DNA of 30,297 nt from Prevotella sp. (GTDB lineage: Bacteria; Bacteroidota; Bacteroidia; Bacteroidales; Bacteroidaceae): the NCBI GenBank assembly GCA_017430675.1, contig JAFRMM010000155.1:1-30297 (forward strand), given 5' to 3'. The notes beneath the pieces are model-generated. The model was not told the origin of the DNA, did no database searches, and worked only from the letters and a program-made list of their open reading frames with translations. Every line of letters starts with the position of its first letter. The stretch's first letter is position 1. Positions 7,652 through 16,700 of the stretch are shown here, piece after piece. The position numbers were made by a program, and so were the translations under genes.

Positions 7652-10600
7652 ATGAAGTTCTGGCTCTTCATACTCTCAACCGTTCTTTTCTCAGCCTGTT
7701 TGCGCCCTGATAGGCAAGTTGTCGATAGGCTGAATGATCTTTCCTATGCCTATCATTATCGCCAGATCGACAGCACCGGGCACTTTGCCCAGCAGGCATA
7801 CGATCTCTCCGGGCATTATCCTGCGGGTAAGGCCGAAGCCCTTAACAACCTGGCTTTCGTCCATATAGCCCGGATGGAGTATGACAAGGCTGAGAAACTG
7901 TTGGCCGAGGTGACGGAGACCACCGACAACCAGATGGAACTCTTTATAGCCTATGTCCAGCAGATGCGTCTCTGTCAGCGCCGTTCAAGGAATCGCGAGT
8001 TCCATGAGTTCCGTGAATTGGCAAGCCGTGCCATGAGCCGTATTCATGAGGATATTGAAACCCTTCCTCAGAGAGATACCCGTCGTCTGCTCTATGCGGA
8101 GACGGAATATGCCATCGTCAATTCCACCTATTATTATTATGTGGGTCTGGAGCGGCAGTCCGTAGAGGCTCTCTATACCATCGATGCCAACGAGGTGCAG
8201 CGCGATACGGCCCAGTACCTGAACTATCTTTATAACATCGGTGCGGGCGGCATCATTACGGAGGGTACGCAGCAGGAGATCAACCAGCAGGAGTTCGACC
8301 ATCTGATGCGGTGCTTTCTCCTGGCCCGTAAGGGAGACTACCCCTATTTCGCTGCCAATGCCCTTGAGGCCCTCTCCGAACATCTGATGGATGCCGACTA
8401 TCGTACTCAACTCATGGAGGACAACATGCCCGCCATGAAGTTCATCAATCCAGAGGGTGTCGATGACGACATGTTGGCGGGATGGCTGGCGGAAGATGCG
8501 CTGTATCTCTTCGAAGACTATGGCGACGTCTATCAGATCGCTGGAGCCTACCGTACGCTGGCTTCCTGCTTCCGTCAGATAGGTGACTACGAGAGTGCCC
8601 TGTACAATCTGGAACAGGCTCTCTCTGATTCCGCCATCTATCAGGCGCCTGACCTAGTGGCCAGTATCCGCGAACAACTCAGTGTGGCCTATGCTGCCAT
8701 CGACGACAAACCACAGAGCGACTATAACCGTAACCTTTATCTCGACCTGCAGGAAACCACCCGCCAGGATCGTCAGTTGGAGGCTCGTGCCAGCCAGTAC
8801 GAGAAGACGGCCCGTCAGTTGAACCTGATGCTCGGAGGGGTGGTGGGAGCCATCCTCCTGCTGCTCTTCTCCCTCTGGCTCTTCAATCATCTGAACAAGA
8901 AGAAAGGCCGGGTGGAGGACAATGATGAGTTGTTTGAGCAGCGGGGTGAGGAACTGGAAGCGCTGATGCTGAGGGTGGAAAACAGTGAGCGCCGTAACTT
9001 GGAGCAACGGGCCAAGATCTCACTTGTCAATACCGTTACACCCTTCATCGACAGAATCATCCATGAGGTGAAACAGCCTGAAGGCGGTAATCTCGGTTAT
9101 GTCAGGGAACTGACGGACCAGATTAACGCCTATAACGATGTGCTTACCCACTGGATCCAACTCCGTCAGGGAGAACTGAGCCTGAAGATAGAGAGTTTTC
9201 CGCTTCAGAGACTTTTCGACCTGATAGCCCGGGGCCGGAAGTCGTTCCAGATGAAAGGCGTGGATCTGCAGGTGGAGCCCACGGATGCCGTGGTGAAGGC
9301 CGATACTGCCCTGACACTCTTCATGCTGAACACGCTGGCAGACAATGCGCGGAAGTTCACCCCTCGTGGAGGACAGGTCTGTGTCACTGCTTCCCAGACA
9401 GACCAGTACGTGGAGATTGCCGTGGAGGATACGGGGGAGGGTATGACGGCGGAACAACTTGACCATCTCTTCGATGCGAAACCCATCCGTCAGGATAATC
9501 TTCAGTCTTCCATGGTCAATGTTCAACCATCTCACGGTTTCGGACTACTTAATTGCAAGGGCATCATAGAGAAATACCGGAAGACCAGTCAGGTGTTTTC
9601 CGTGTGTGACATTAGCGCCGCAAGTACACAGGGTAAGGGCAGTCGTCTCTTCTTCCGACTTCCGAAGGGCGTACTTCGTGTGCTGATGGTTCTAGTGAAC
9701 CTGGTCTTTCTAGGTTCACCAGAGATTCAAGCCCAGTCTGATCCCATCGCTAAGGCCAGTGCCTATGCCGACTCCGCCTATTTCTCCAATATCAACGGTC
9801 ACTTTGAGCGTACGTTGCAATTTGCCGACTCCTGCCGGCATTACCTGAACCGACATTATCGTGCACTTTGTCCGGACGGACAGAACCTGATGCTGTCGCT
9901 GGGTAATCCTTCGCTGACAGCACCTGAGATCGTATGGTATCACGATAGTCTGGCCACCGACTACCATGTCATCCTTGATATCCGCAATGAGAGCGCGGTG
10001 GCAGCGCTTGCCCTGCACCAGTGGCAACTGTATTCCTATAACAACCGTATCTACACCCAACTGTTCAAGGAGATGTCAGCGGATAACTCATTGGGAGAGT
10101 ACTGCCGTGTGATGCAGCAGTCGCAGACCAACAAGACCATCGCCGTCATTCTGCTGGTGCTCCTCTTGGTATCCATCGTCCCTGCCTATTATCTGCTCTA
10201 TTACCGTCACAGACTTTATGACCGTTTCCTCAAGGAGCAGCAGCGACAGACGGATCTCGAACTTCTGGAGGATGAACTGCGCAAGGCGGAACTGGAAGAC
10301 AACAACCTGCACGTGACCAATGCCGTGCTCGACAACTGCCTGTCGTCGCTGAAGCATGAGACCATGTATTTTCCCAGTCGCATCAGCCAGTTGCTCGATG
10401 CCGGCGATGTGGAGTCATTAGGCGAGGTGACCGACTACTACCGCGAACTCTACGGCATCCTCAGCCAGCAGGCCACCCACGAAGCCGAGCGCACCAAACT
10501 GCACCTGAGGCCCCAGGATCATCAGATACTGGGCGACGAGAACCTCATCCGCTATCTCTTCGAGACCATTCGTAAGCAGTCGGGTCAGAAGAAACTGACA

Positions 10601-10852
10601 CCGCAATACACCCAGAAAGACCAGTATGTCGAGGTGCATATCCCCCTGCCGCGGCTTCAGTTGTCGGAAGAGGAGGCCCACGATCTCTTCACACCCTCCA
10701 ACGAGCATATCCCGTATCTGGTCTGCCGTCAGATCGTCAGGGATCATGGAGAGGCCACCAACCGTCGTGGCTGCGGCATCTATGCGACGGTGATTGACGG
10801 AACAACAAATATGATTATAACATTACCAAGCGTATGGAAAAATTCAAGGTAA
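7652..10852 (+). CDS. Tandem sensor histidine kinase with a second kinase-like module
   Basis: A 1066-residue membrane protein resembling Bacteroidetes proteins with DUF5112 and DUF5113 domains (from memory). Residues 1-17 form a signal sequence ending in FSAC, a weak lipobox. Residues 18-388 are an extracytoplasmic TPR-like sensor. A transmembrane segment lies at about 390-411, followed by a charged coiled coil and a histidine kinase: candidate H-box IIHEVKQ (His471), N-box LADNARKF (about 564), G1 EDTGEG (about 591), G2 GFGLLNCKG (about 629). At 674-692 a second signal-like segment ends in IQAQ, followed by another sensor region and a transmembrane segment at 828-850. The last cytoplasmic part has an H-box-like SLKHETMYFP (about 901), but the ATPase-like end lacks the N-box Asn and the DxG box, so it looks like a pseudokinase. 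It overlaps the response regulator gene by 19 nt. Confidence 0.8.
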   Translation: MKFWLFILSTVLFSACLRPDRQVVDRLNDLSYAYHYRQIDSTGHFAQQAYDLSGHYPAGKAEALNNLAFVHIARMEYDKAEKLLAEVTETTDNQMELFIAYVQQMRLCQRRSRNREFHEFRELASRAMSRIHEDIETLPQRDTRRLLYAETEYAIVNSTYYYYVGLERQSVEALYTIDANEVQRDTAQYLNYLYNIGAGGIITEGTQQEINQQEFDHLMRCFLLARKGDYPYFAANALEALSEHLMDADYRTQLMEDNMPAMKFINPEGVDDDMLAGWLAEDALYLFEDYGDVYQIAGAYRTLASCFRQIGDYESALYNLEQALSDSAIYQAPDLVASIREQLSVAYAAIDDKPQSDYNRNLYLDLQETTRQDRQLEARASQYEKTARQLNLMLGGVVGAILLLLFSLWLFNHLNKKKGRVEDNDELFEQRGEELEALMLRVENSERRNLEQRAKISLVNTVTPFIDRIIHEVKQPEGGNLGYVRELTDQINAYNDVLTHWIQLRQGELSLKIESFPLQRLFDLIARGRKSFQMKGVDLQVEPTDAVVKADTALTLFMLNTLADNARKFTPRGGQVCVTASQTDQYVEIAVEDTGEGMTAEQLDHLFDAKPIRQDNLQSSMVNVQPSHGFGLLNCKGIIEKYRKTSQVFSVCDISAASTQGKGSRLFFRLPKGVLRVLMVLVNLVFLGSPEIQAQSDPIAKASAYADSAYFSNINGHFERTLQFADSCRHYLNRHYRALCPDGQNLMLSLGNPSLTAPEIVWYHDSLATDYHVILDIRNESAVAALALHQWQLYSYNNRIYTQLFKEMSADNSLGEYCRVMQQSQTNKTIAVILLVLLLVSIVPAYYLLYYRHRLYDRFLKEQQRQTDLELLEDELRKAELEDNNLHVTNAVLDNCLSSLKHETMYFPSRISQLLDAGDVESLGEVTDYYRELYGILSQQATHEAERTKLHLRPQDHQILGDENLIRYLFETIRKQSGQKKLTPQYTQKDQYVEVHIPLPRLQLSEEEAHDLFTPSNEHIPYLVCRQIVRDHGEATNRRGCGIYATVIDGTTNMIITLPSVWKNSR

Positions 10853-11553
10853 TCATCGTAGAGGATGTGCCCCTGGAACTCAAGGGCACTCTTGGAATTA
10901 TCCGCACAGACATCCCTGAGGCGGAAGTGATAGGAACGGCTGATAACGAGCAGGGTTACTGGAGGCTGCTGAAGCAGCAGAAGCCCGACCTCGTGTTGCT
11001 TGACCTGGGTCTGGGCGGCTCTACCACCGTAGGTGTGGAGATCTGCCGTCATACCAAGGAACTCCACCGCGATGTAAAAGTGCTCATCTTTACGGGTGAG
11101 ATCCTCAACGAGAAACTATGGGTGGATGTGCTCGATGCAGGTGCTGACGGCATTATTCTCAAGACGGGCGAACTGCTGACGCGCCGGGATGTCTCTGCCG
11201 TGATGGACGGCAAGCAACTGGTGTTTAATGAGCCGATCCTCGAAAAGATCGTCGAGCGTTTCAAGGCCGCCGTCAGTGGTCAACTCGTGAAGCAAGAGGC
11301 TCTTGTCAATTATGAGATCGACGAATACGACGAGCGTTTTCTCCGTCATCTGGCCTTGGGCTATACCAAGGAGCAGATCACGAATCTCCGAGGAATGCCT
11401 TTCGGCGTGAAGAGTCTTGAGAAGCGACAGAACGAACTGATCCAGAAACTATTCCCAGAAGGTAGTTCGGGGATCAACGCCACCCGTTTGGTCGTCCGCG
11501 CCCTGGAACTCCGTGTGCTCGACATCGACAATCTCGAAGCAGATGATGAATAA
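10834..11553 (+). CDS. Response regulator with receiver and diverged C-terminal HTH
   Basis: A 239-residue protein. Residues 1-125 are a CheY-type receiver domain with the acidic pair Glu10/Asp11, phosphoacceptor Asp57 in VLLDLGL, Thr in LIFTGE and the conserved Lys in ILKTGE. The C-terminal part (about 160-230: YDERFLRHLALGYTKEQITN, then FGVKSLEKRQNELIQKLF and NATRLVVRALEL) follows the spacing of a LuxR/NarL-type DNA-binding domain but is diverged. Similar proteins are annotated in Bacteroidetes next to DUF5113 kinases. It overlaps the kinase gene by 19 nt and the next gene by about 11 nt, so the three are surely cotranscribed. It is the likely phosphorylation partner of the kinase at 7652. 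Its target genes are unknown. Confidence 0.85.
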   Translation: MEKFKVIIVEDVPLELKGTLGIIRTDIPEAEVIGTADNEQGYWRLLKQQKPDLVLLDLGLGGSTTVGVEICRHTKELHRDVKVLIFTGEILNEKLWVDVLDAGADGIILKTGELLTRRDVSAVMDGKQLVFNEPILEKIVERFKAAVSGQLVKQEALVNYEIDEYDERFLRHLALGYTKEQITNLRGMPFGVKSLEKRQNELIQKLFPEGSSGINATRLVVRALELRVLDIDNLEADDE

Positions 11554-12142
11554 GAAGATATTAGGGACGGTTTGCCTCATCCTCCTGTTTGCCGAAGTGC
11601 TGCTTGTTATTGTGTCGTGGCTGCTGTCGGCAACGATGATGGAGGGTGTACGTTCATTACTTTCCTCAGAGGGCATCCGTTGGCTCTTCGGTTCGTTTAC
11701 CAGTATCATGGCATCGCCCTTGCTGGTGTGGCTTATCCTGTTGCTCTCCGCTCTGGGCTGTCTGCAAAAGAGTGGGGTGATGATGCTGTTCGGTCGTCAG
11801 CCTTCCTGTTCCTACAGGGAGAAGACGGCCCTTCGCGTGGCCATGATCTTCCTCGTCATCTATCTTGTCATCGTCGCCCTGCTGACGCTGCCCCCCCATG
11901 CCATCCTTCTTTCTGCCACTGGCGAACTGTTTCCTTCGGCTTTCAGCCGCAGTCTTGTGCCCATCGCAACTTTCGGCATATCCCTGTTCTCCGTAGCCTA
12001 TGGGATGATGGCGGGTGTCCTGAAGTCACTTTCCTGCATACTGGAGGCCCTTTCTTCAGGTATCTCCAAGGGGGCACCGCTGATTATCATCCTGATGGTG
12101 CTCATCCTTTTACGTGAGTCCCTGCGATTTGTGTTTGTATAG
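11543..12142 (+). CDS. Small AbgT-like membrane protein
   Basis: A 199-residue inner-membrane protein with about five hydrophobic segments. The stretch MEGVRSLLSSEGIRWLFGSF, followed by a hydrophobic run ending LGCLQKSG, resembles the region of AbgT-family transporters around VRSLLS-EGIRW. AbgT proteins are about 500 residues, so only a fraction of the fold could be here. Start is ATGATG at 11543/11546, overlapping the response regulator stop; either ATG is possible. It ends the kdgK-eda-kinase-regulator operon and converges with the MORN-lysozyme gene after 16 nt. It may be a transport or accessory membrane partner of the two-component system, but function is not known. Confidence 0.65.
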   Translation: MMNKKILGTVCLILLFAEVLLVIVSWLLSATMMEGVRSLLSSEGIRWLFGSFTSIMASPLLVWLILLLSALGCLQKSGVMMLFGRQPSCSYREKTALRVAMIFLVIYLVIVALLTLPPHAILLSATGELFPSAFSRSLVPIATFGISLFSVAYGMMAGVLKSLSCILEALSSGISKGAPLIIILMVLILLRESLRFVFV

Positions 12143-12158
12143 TGGGTGAGTGGGTGGT

Positions 12159-13472
12159 CTATCTGATGGTCTCTTTCTCCAGATAGTCTTCAAACTGGCT
12201 TTGGTAGCCATTGAACACATTAATATCCACATCCCCCTGTATGCCCTGTACACGACCGTCGGGGCAGAGTTGCCAATAGGTGAGCCGCACATCGGGCTTG
12301 TATTCGCTGTATCGGGCTATCCACACGGAATAGTCCCGTTTCAGGTCGGACTGGTTCACCAGATAATTGTTGACAAACGTTTGATTGACGTATAGCACGG
12401 GCTTCACGCCGACTTTCTGCTCTACGATTTTCAGCCACGCGCGGATATGACGGAACATGTTTTCCGCGCCGCCCATCTGCTCAATCTGTGCCTTGGAGGG
12501 CTCGATGTCAAGCACGGGCGGCAGATCGCCCTTGTTGAAGCGTGTGTTCTTCAGGAAGAAATCGGCCTGGGAGGCACCACTCTTCCGGACGGACCAGAAG
12601 TGATAGGCTCCCGTGCGGATGCCGTGCTTGCGCGCCTGGGCATAGTCGCCCGGATAGTACTTGTTGCGAATGCTCGTACCCTCAGTACTCTTGATGAAGA
12701 CGAAGGATACGGGATAGTCTGCCGTGCCACTGACATTATGGCTGCCGCGCTTGCCGACGTGGGTGATGCGCAACTTGTTCCACTGGATGGCGACGGGACG
12801 GCGGCCCTTGCCGTGCTGGTAGCGGGCGATGTCGATGCCATAGATACGCTCCGTGGTGTATCTCATCCGCTCGCCCTGGAACTTGTCCTTGCTCCATTCT
12901 CCGACCCGAAAGCGGGGCGCCTCACCGTCAGGTGTCAGCAGTTCGAGGCCGAAGCCGTGACGGCGGTCGCTCTCCCAGTGTCCCTCGAAGTAACTACCGT
13001 CAGGCGTCAGGTAGGCTCCGTGACCGTCAGCCTTGTCATGGCCGAATTCTCCGAGGTAGGTGCCGAGACTGTCTGGTCGGAGGCCGGTCTCCAGCGAGTC
13101 ATCGCGGCAGGTGCCCACAATGGTGCGCCTCAGGGAGTCGAGCACGATAGCCGTTCCCTCGCGGCGGTGGCTTTCCCAACTTCCGACATTTCTGATATTA
13201 AGTCTGGGTTCCCTCTCTATCTCCAGTCTCCGCCCGTTGGCGAAGGCCACCACCATCTCGTAGCCCTCATCCTCGACGTTATGGCGTTCCAGATAATAGT
13301 CGAGTTCATCCTGTACCAGTGTGTTGGGGGCGGGTTCTTCCTGCTCCTGCCGGGGCATGGGCATGTCCATAGCCGCCAGACACATGCCGACATGCTGAGG
13401 TGGGGGAATCATATAACTGATCGCGGTCAGTGCCACCATGGGTACAGCCAAACTAAAAAATGTCTTTTTCAT
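12159..13472 (-). CDS. Secreted GH25 lysozyme with N-terminal MORN repeats
   Basis: A 437-residue exported protein. Residues 1-20 are hydrophobic (MKKTFFSLAVPMVALTAISY), consistent with a signal peptide or anchor. A Glu/Pro-rich spacer is followed by three to four MORN-like repeats at about 95-205 (GTYLGEFGHDKADGHGAYLT, then GSYFEGHWESDRRHGFGLEL). Residues 210-430 are a GH25 muramidase domain with YGIDIARYQ (Asp214), FIKSTEG, GAYHFW and PPVLDIE (Asp322/Glu324). GH25 cleaves peptidoglycan glycan strands. MORN repeats in other proteins bind lipid or protein partners, so here they may place the enzyme at a membrane (inference). Start is the ATG at 13472; the upstream in-frame ATG at 13493 lies inside the promoter. 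The gene is a single transcription unit. Confidence 0.88.
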   Translation of the reverse strand: MKKTFFSLAVPMVALTAISYMIPPPQHVGMCLAAMDMPMPRQEQEEPAPNTLVQDELDYYLERHNVEDEGYEMVVAFANGRRLEIEREPRLNIRNVGSWESHRREGTAIVLDSLRRTIVGTCRDDSLETGLRPDSLGTYLGEFGHDKADGHGAYLTPDGSYFEGHWESDRRHGFGLELLTPDGEAPRFRVGEWSKDKFQGERMRYTTERIYGIDIARYQHGKGRRPVAIQWNKLRITHVGKRGSHNVSGTADYPVSFVFIKSTEGTSIRNKYYPGDYAQARKHGIRTGAYHFWSVRKSGASQADFFLKNTRFNKGDLPPVLDIEPSKAQIEQMGGAENMFRHIRAWLKIVEQKVGVKPVLYVNQTFVNNYLVNQSDLKRDYSVWIARYSEYKPDVRLTYWQLCPDGRVQGIQGDVDINVFNGYQSQFEDYLEKETIR

Positions 13473-13490
13473 CTTGCTGTTTATGGGGTA

Positions 13491-13522
13491 CAAAGTTACG
13501 CACTTATTTCGGGATGACCAAA
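13491..13522 (-). promoter_or_regulatory. Promoter of the MORN-GH25 gene
   Basis: On the minus strand TTTG at 13522-13519, a 20-nt spacer, then TAACTTTG at 13498-13491: a near-perfect Bacteroidetes promoter. Transcription would start near 13485, about 13 nt before the ATG at 13472. Confidence 0.75.
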
Positions 13523-13603
13523 CATTTCATGTCCTTTTTTAGAGGCATTATGACAACCTGACACCCTTTTTGAAAAAAAGTAATCATACGTAATTCAGAG
13601 TCC

Positions 13604-13747
13604 TTACACTAGATGGTTCTCGTCCGACGACTGGCAGGGGGCGTAGCCGATATCGTGGTTCCAGTCATCACCGCTACCAACGAGCAATTGTACCTTATGT
13701 TGCAGTTCAACAACGCGCATCGTGGGTTTTTTATATTCTTTCTTCAT
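13604..13747 (-). CDS. 47-residue peptide with a GSGD motif, behind the surface protein
   Basis: Reading leftward from the ATG at 13747 gives 47 residues: MKKEYKKPTMRVVELQ, then HKVQLLVGSGDD, then an acidic, aromatic tail with WNHDIGYAPCQ and a TAA stop. GGAGG sits about 4 nt upstream of this ATG, a strong ribosome binding site unusual for this phylum, which decides the start against the ATG at 13759. The surface protein stop codon is immediately upstream (TAAATG), so the two genes are coupled. I recall many short Prevotella proteins of this plan, a basic MKK-Y-PT-V start, a hydrophobic core and GSGD, then a variable tail. No function is known to me. The plan resembles a leader plus core peptide, but no export or maturation gene is adjacent. 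Confidence 0.75.
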   Translation of the reverse strand: MKKEYKKPTMRVVELQHKVQLLVGSGDDWNHDIGYAPCQSSDENHLV

Positions 13748-13759
13748 GTTATCCTCCAT

Positions 13760-16700
13760 TTACTTTACGATTACCTTTTTACCATTATTAATATACAATC
13801 CCTTCGCTGATGGTTTGCCATTGAGTCGGCGACCGTCAAGCGAATACCAGACGTCTGCATCGGTGATTTCACCCGTGCGGGTGCCGAGGGTGCCGATAGC
13901 GGTGGTCTCACCGTTGCTGCCGATGATGCGGACAATGATGCGCGAGGGCAGTTCCTCTGCAGCAGAGCGCGTCGTGGCACGTGCCAGTTGGTTTGTGCCG
14001 TCGCCATAGACCAGATAGGCGCGGAAGGGCTTGGCCGAGGCACCGCTGACCAGATGGATGAATGTGCCGGCCTGAATCGTGTTACCCTGTACGCTTGTGT
14101 CCGTAGTGCCAGTAAAGCCATAGGTACCGGGGGCAATGTTGCTGTCCCAGGTGATAGGCGTGTATGTGCCTTGGAATGTCCAACCGCTCACCGTGGTCTT
14201 GGCATTCGTGTCGCTGTAACTGGCGGCAGCCGTCACGGCATCGTTAGAGAATGTAACTTCCGTGTCTGTTGTCGTGAAGATATAGGGATGATCGGCGCTG
14301 AGCGATGTTCCTGCGTCCTCCACGTCAGCCACCCAGTCGCTGCCCACCTTCTTCACGCCTTTGAACGTGTAGAACGTGCAGTTAGCAGGTGCATCGAAAC
14401 CGAACGGCAGACAGATGGTCGAGTAGGCTCCGGCGGTCAGCCCCGTGCGGGTGAACCTCACCTTCGTCTGCTTTCCGCTCATAGCCGTCAACTCTGCCAG
14501 AGCATTGGTCGTCTCATCGAGCGTCGCAATATTCTCCGTCCACGTGGCCGTGACGCTCACATTGTTGGTGGGCATGGTGAATGCGTCGTTGGTAATGGTT
14601 ACGTCCCTGCTTTCGTAGCTGCCGAATGTGTAGCCTGCGCGGTCAGTGTGGCTGAGGGTAACTTCGGTTCCAGCGGTGTAGTAGTCAGTGCCGCCGTAAC
14701 TGGTGGCGACCGTAGCTGTAGCATCACAATAGCCATCGGTGGTGATGGTAAAGACCTGCGTGCCTTGGGTGCAGTTACCATTAGGCGAACCGTATTTCGG
14801 ATGGACGTAATAGCCATTCGTAACAGTCACTGTATTATTGGCAACGGCTGCCATTGGGTGGAAGTTGGCGACATTGGTATAGGTGCCTACCTCTAAACAA
14901 TTGGTGATAGTTATGTCATAAGTGTAATTATATGCACTACCAACCATTCCTGCCGCATGGGTGCCTCCGTTGATGCTGCCAGCGAAAACACAGTTGCTGA
15001 TCGATTTGGTTTGGGAACCAGAAGCTATTCCCGCCAAACCACCGACGTATGTACTGGTGGTAGTAATGTCAGCCGTAACGATGATATTCTCCAACGCACA
15101 CGGAAGATTGCCGCCACCAATTATTCCCACCACAGCAGCACAATAATTACCTTTTCCACTATCAGTGATGCTACCGGCAACGGTCAGGTCTTTAATGGTT
15201 ATAGTGGGATGACTCCAAGAGCTTGTATTTTCTTGCTCCATAGAACCGAATAATCCCTTTCCACTGACGTTATTCATCGTGATGGTATGGCTGTTTCCGT
15301 TGAACGTTCCCTGGAAATATTTTTCATTCGAAATTCCCTGTGCAACAGTAATGTTACGCTTCAGGTCAATGTATTGGCCAGCGAAAGTGACTCCGCTGTT
15401 GACCTTCCTGACAAAGATATCCCACTCGTCAGTGCTGCCGATGAGGTAGGGTGCCTCAATGGTGCCACTGCCTCGGAGTCCTTCCTGAACCACAAAGGTC
15501 TTCGTCAGTGACCCCGTATAGTTACTCTTGCCCGTAATCGTCAGCATATAGGTGCCGATAGCCGTGACGCTGGTGACTGCGGCATTGCTACTGTTCGTAA
15601 TGACGGCATCGTAGTCGCTTGTACTGTTGAGCTCCGTGCCGTCGGCTGATTCTACGCCGTAACTGATGTCGATGGCGTTTCCCCCGTCATAAAGATAAAC
15701 ATCTTTAAGCCCCGTAATCGTTCCGAAGTTGAGATTGTTTATGTTTTCGAACTGTGCACGTACGGTCACGTCATTGAGTGGCATCGCGAATCGGTATTTG
15801 CCTTCGTCGGAGCGGTTCACGGTGTGGTCGCTGCCATCGTTGTAGATAACCCTTTCTACGAATTTGTTCGTATTGGGTGTAACAGTCAGAGTGACGGTCT
15901 CGCCATATTCGGCAGACGACTTGTCACTGGCTACCGTACCGCCGTCTGTCTGCTGGATGCTGACGGTTTTCTTCTCGCCGGCCCTGAACACCGTTACCAA
16001 TAGTTCATAGTCACTCCTATAAGTCGGATTTCCGAAACTCATTCCAGATGTTGCGTATTTCAATTTGAGGTTCTGTCCGCTGCTTGCCGTAGAGACTGGA
16101 GTACCGCTCATATTGTTTGATACAATTGCAAGTTGAGTGCTCTCCGAGGTTCCATCATAGACCTTGAATGTGCCTGTCGCCTTTACAGTACCAGTCACTT
16201 GGAGCCTGTAGCCTGTCGGGGCTGTGATCGTAAGGGCTGATGTGCCTGTTTCTTGTGTGCTGTATTCTGCATCCTTGCCAGCGGGGTCATAGACCCTGAA
16301 TGCACTAACACCGTCGGGAATATTGATGGTCTTGCTATTCTGTACTTCTGGCATCTTTGGTTCGTTCATAGTGCCGGTACACGTCACGTTGGCTTCACCG
16401 ATGAATGCATAAGAGTCGCCCACGTTATTGCTTGCGACAAATGCATTGCCAAAGCCGATATTTCCGTTTGCCTGTACGGTGCCATGCTCGATGGTAATAA
16501 GCGGACAGGTGAGTGTTCCGCTTCCTGAAGTGAAACCGTTATAGCCTGTGCCGATGGCGGCGGCATCGTCAGACCCACGCGTAACAATTACTTGACCACC
16601 CTTGATGCTGATGGCTTGCACCGTTCCCGCCGTACCACCGCCGATACCCGCAGAGCTAGCGCCACCCGTAGCGTTAATTGTGCCGTCATTGATGGTGATG

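Noticed and set aside
12447..13517. 356-codon open frame antisense to the MORN-lysozyme gene
   Set aside because: The sense protein has clear GH25 and MORN motifs; the antisense product has no recognisable domain and extends through the opposite promoter.
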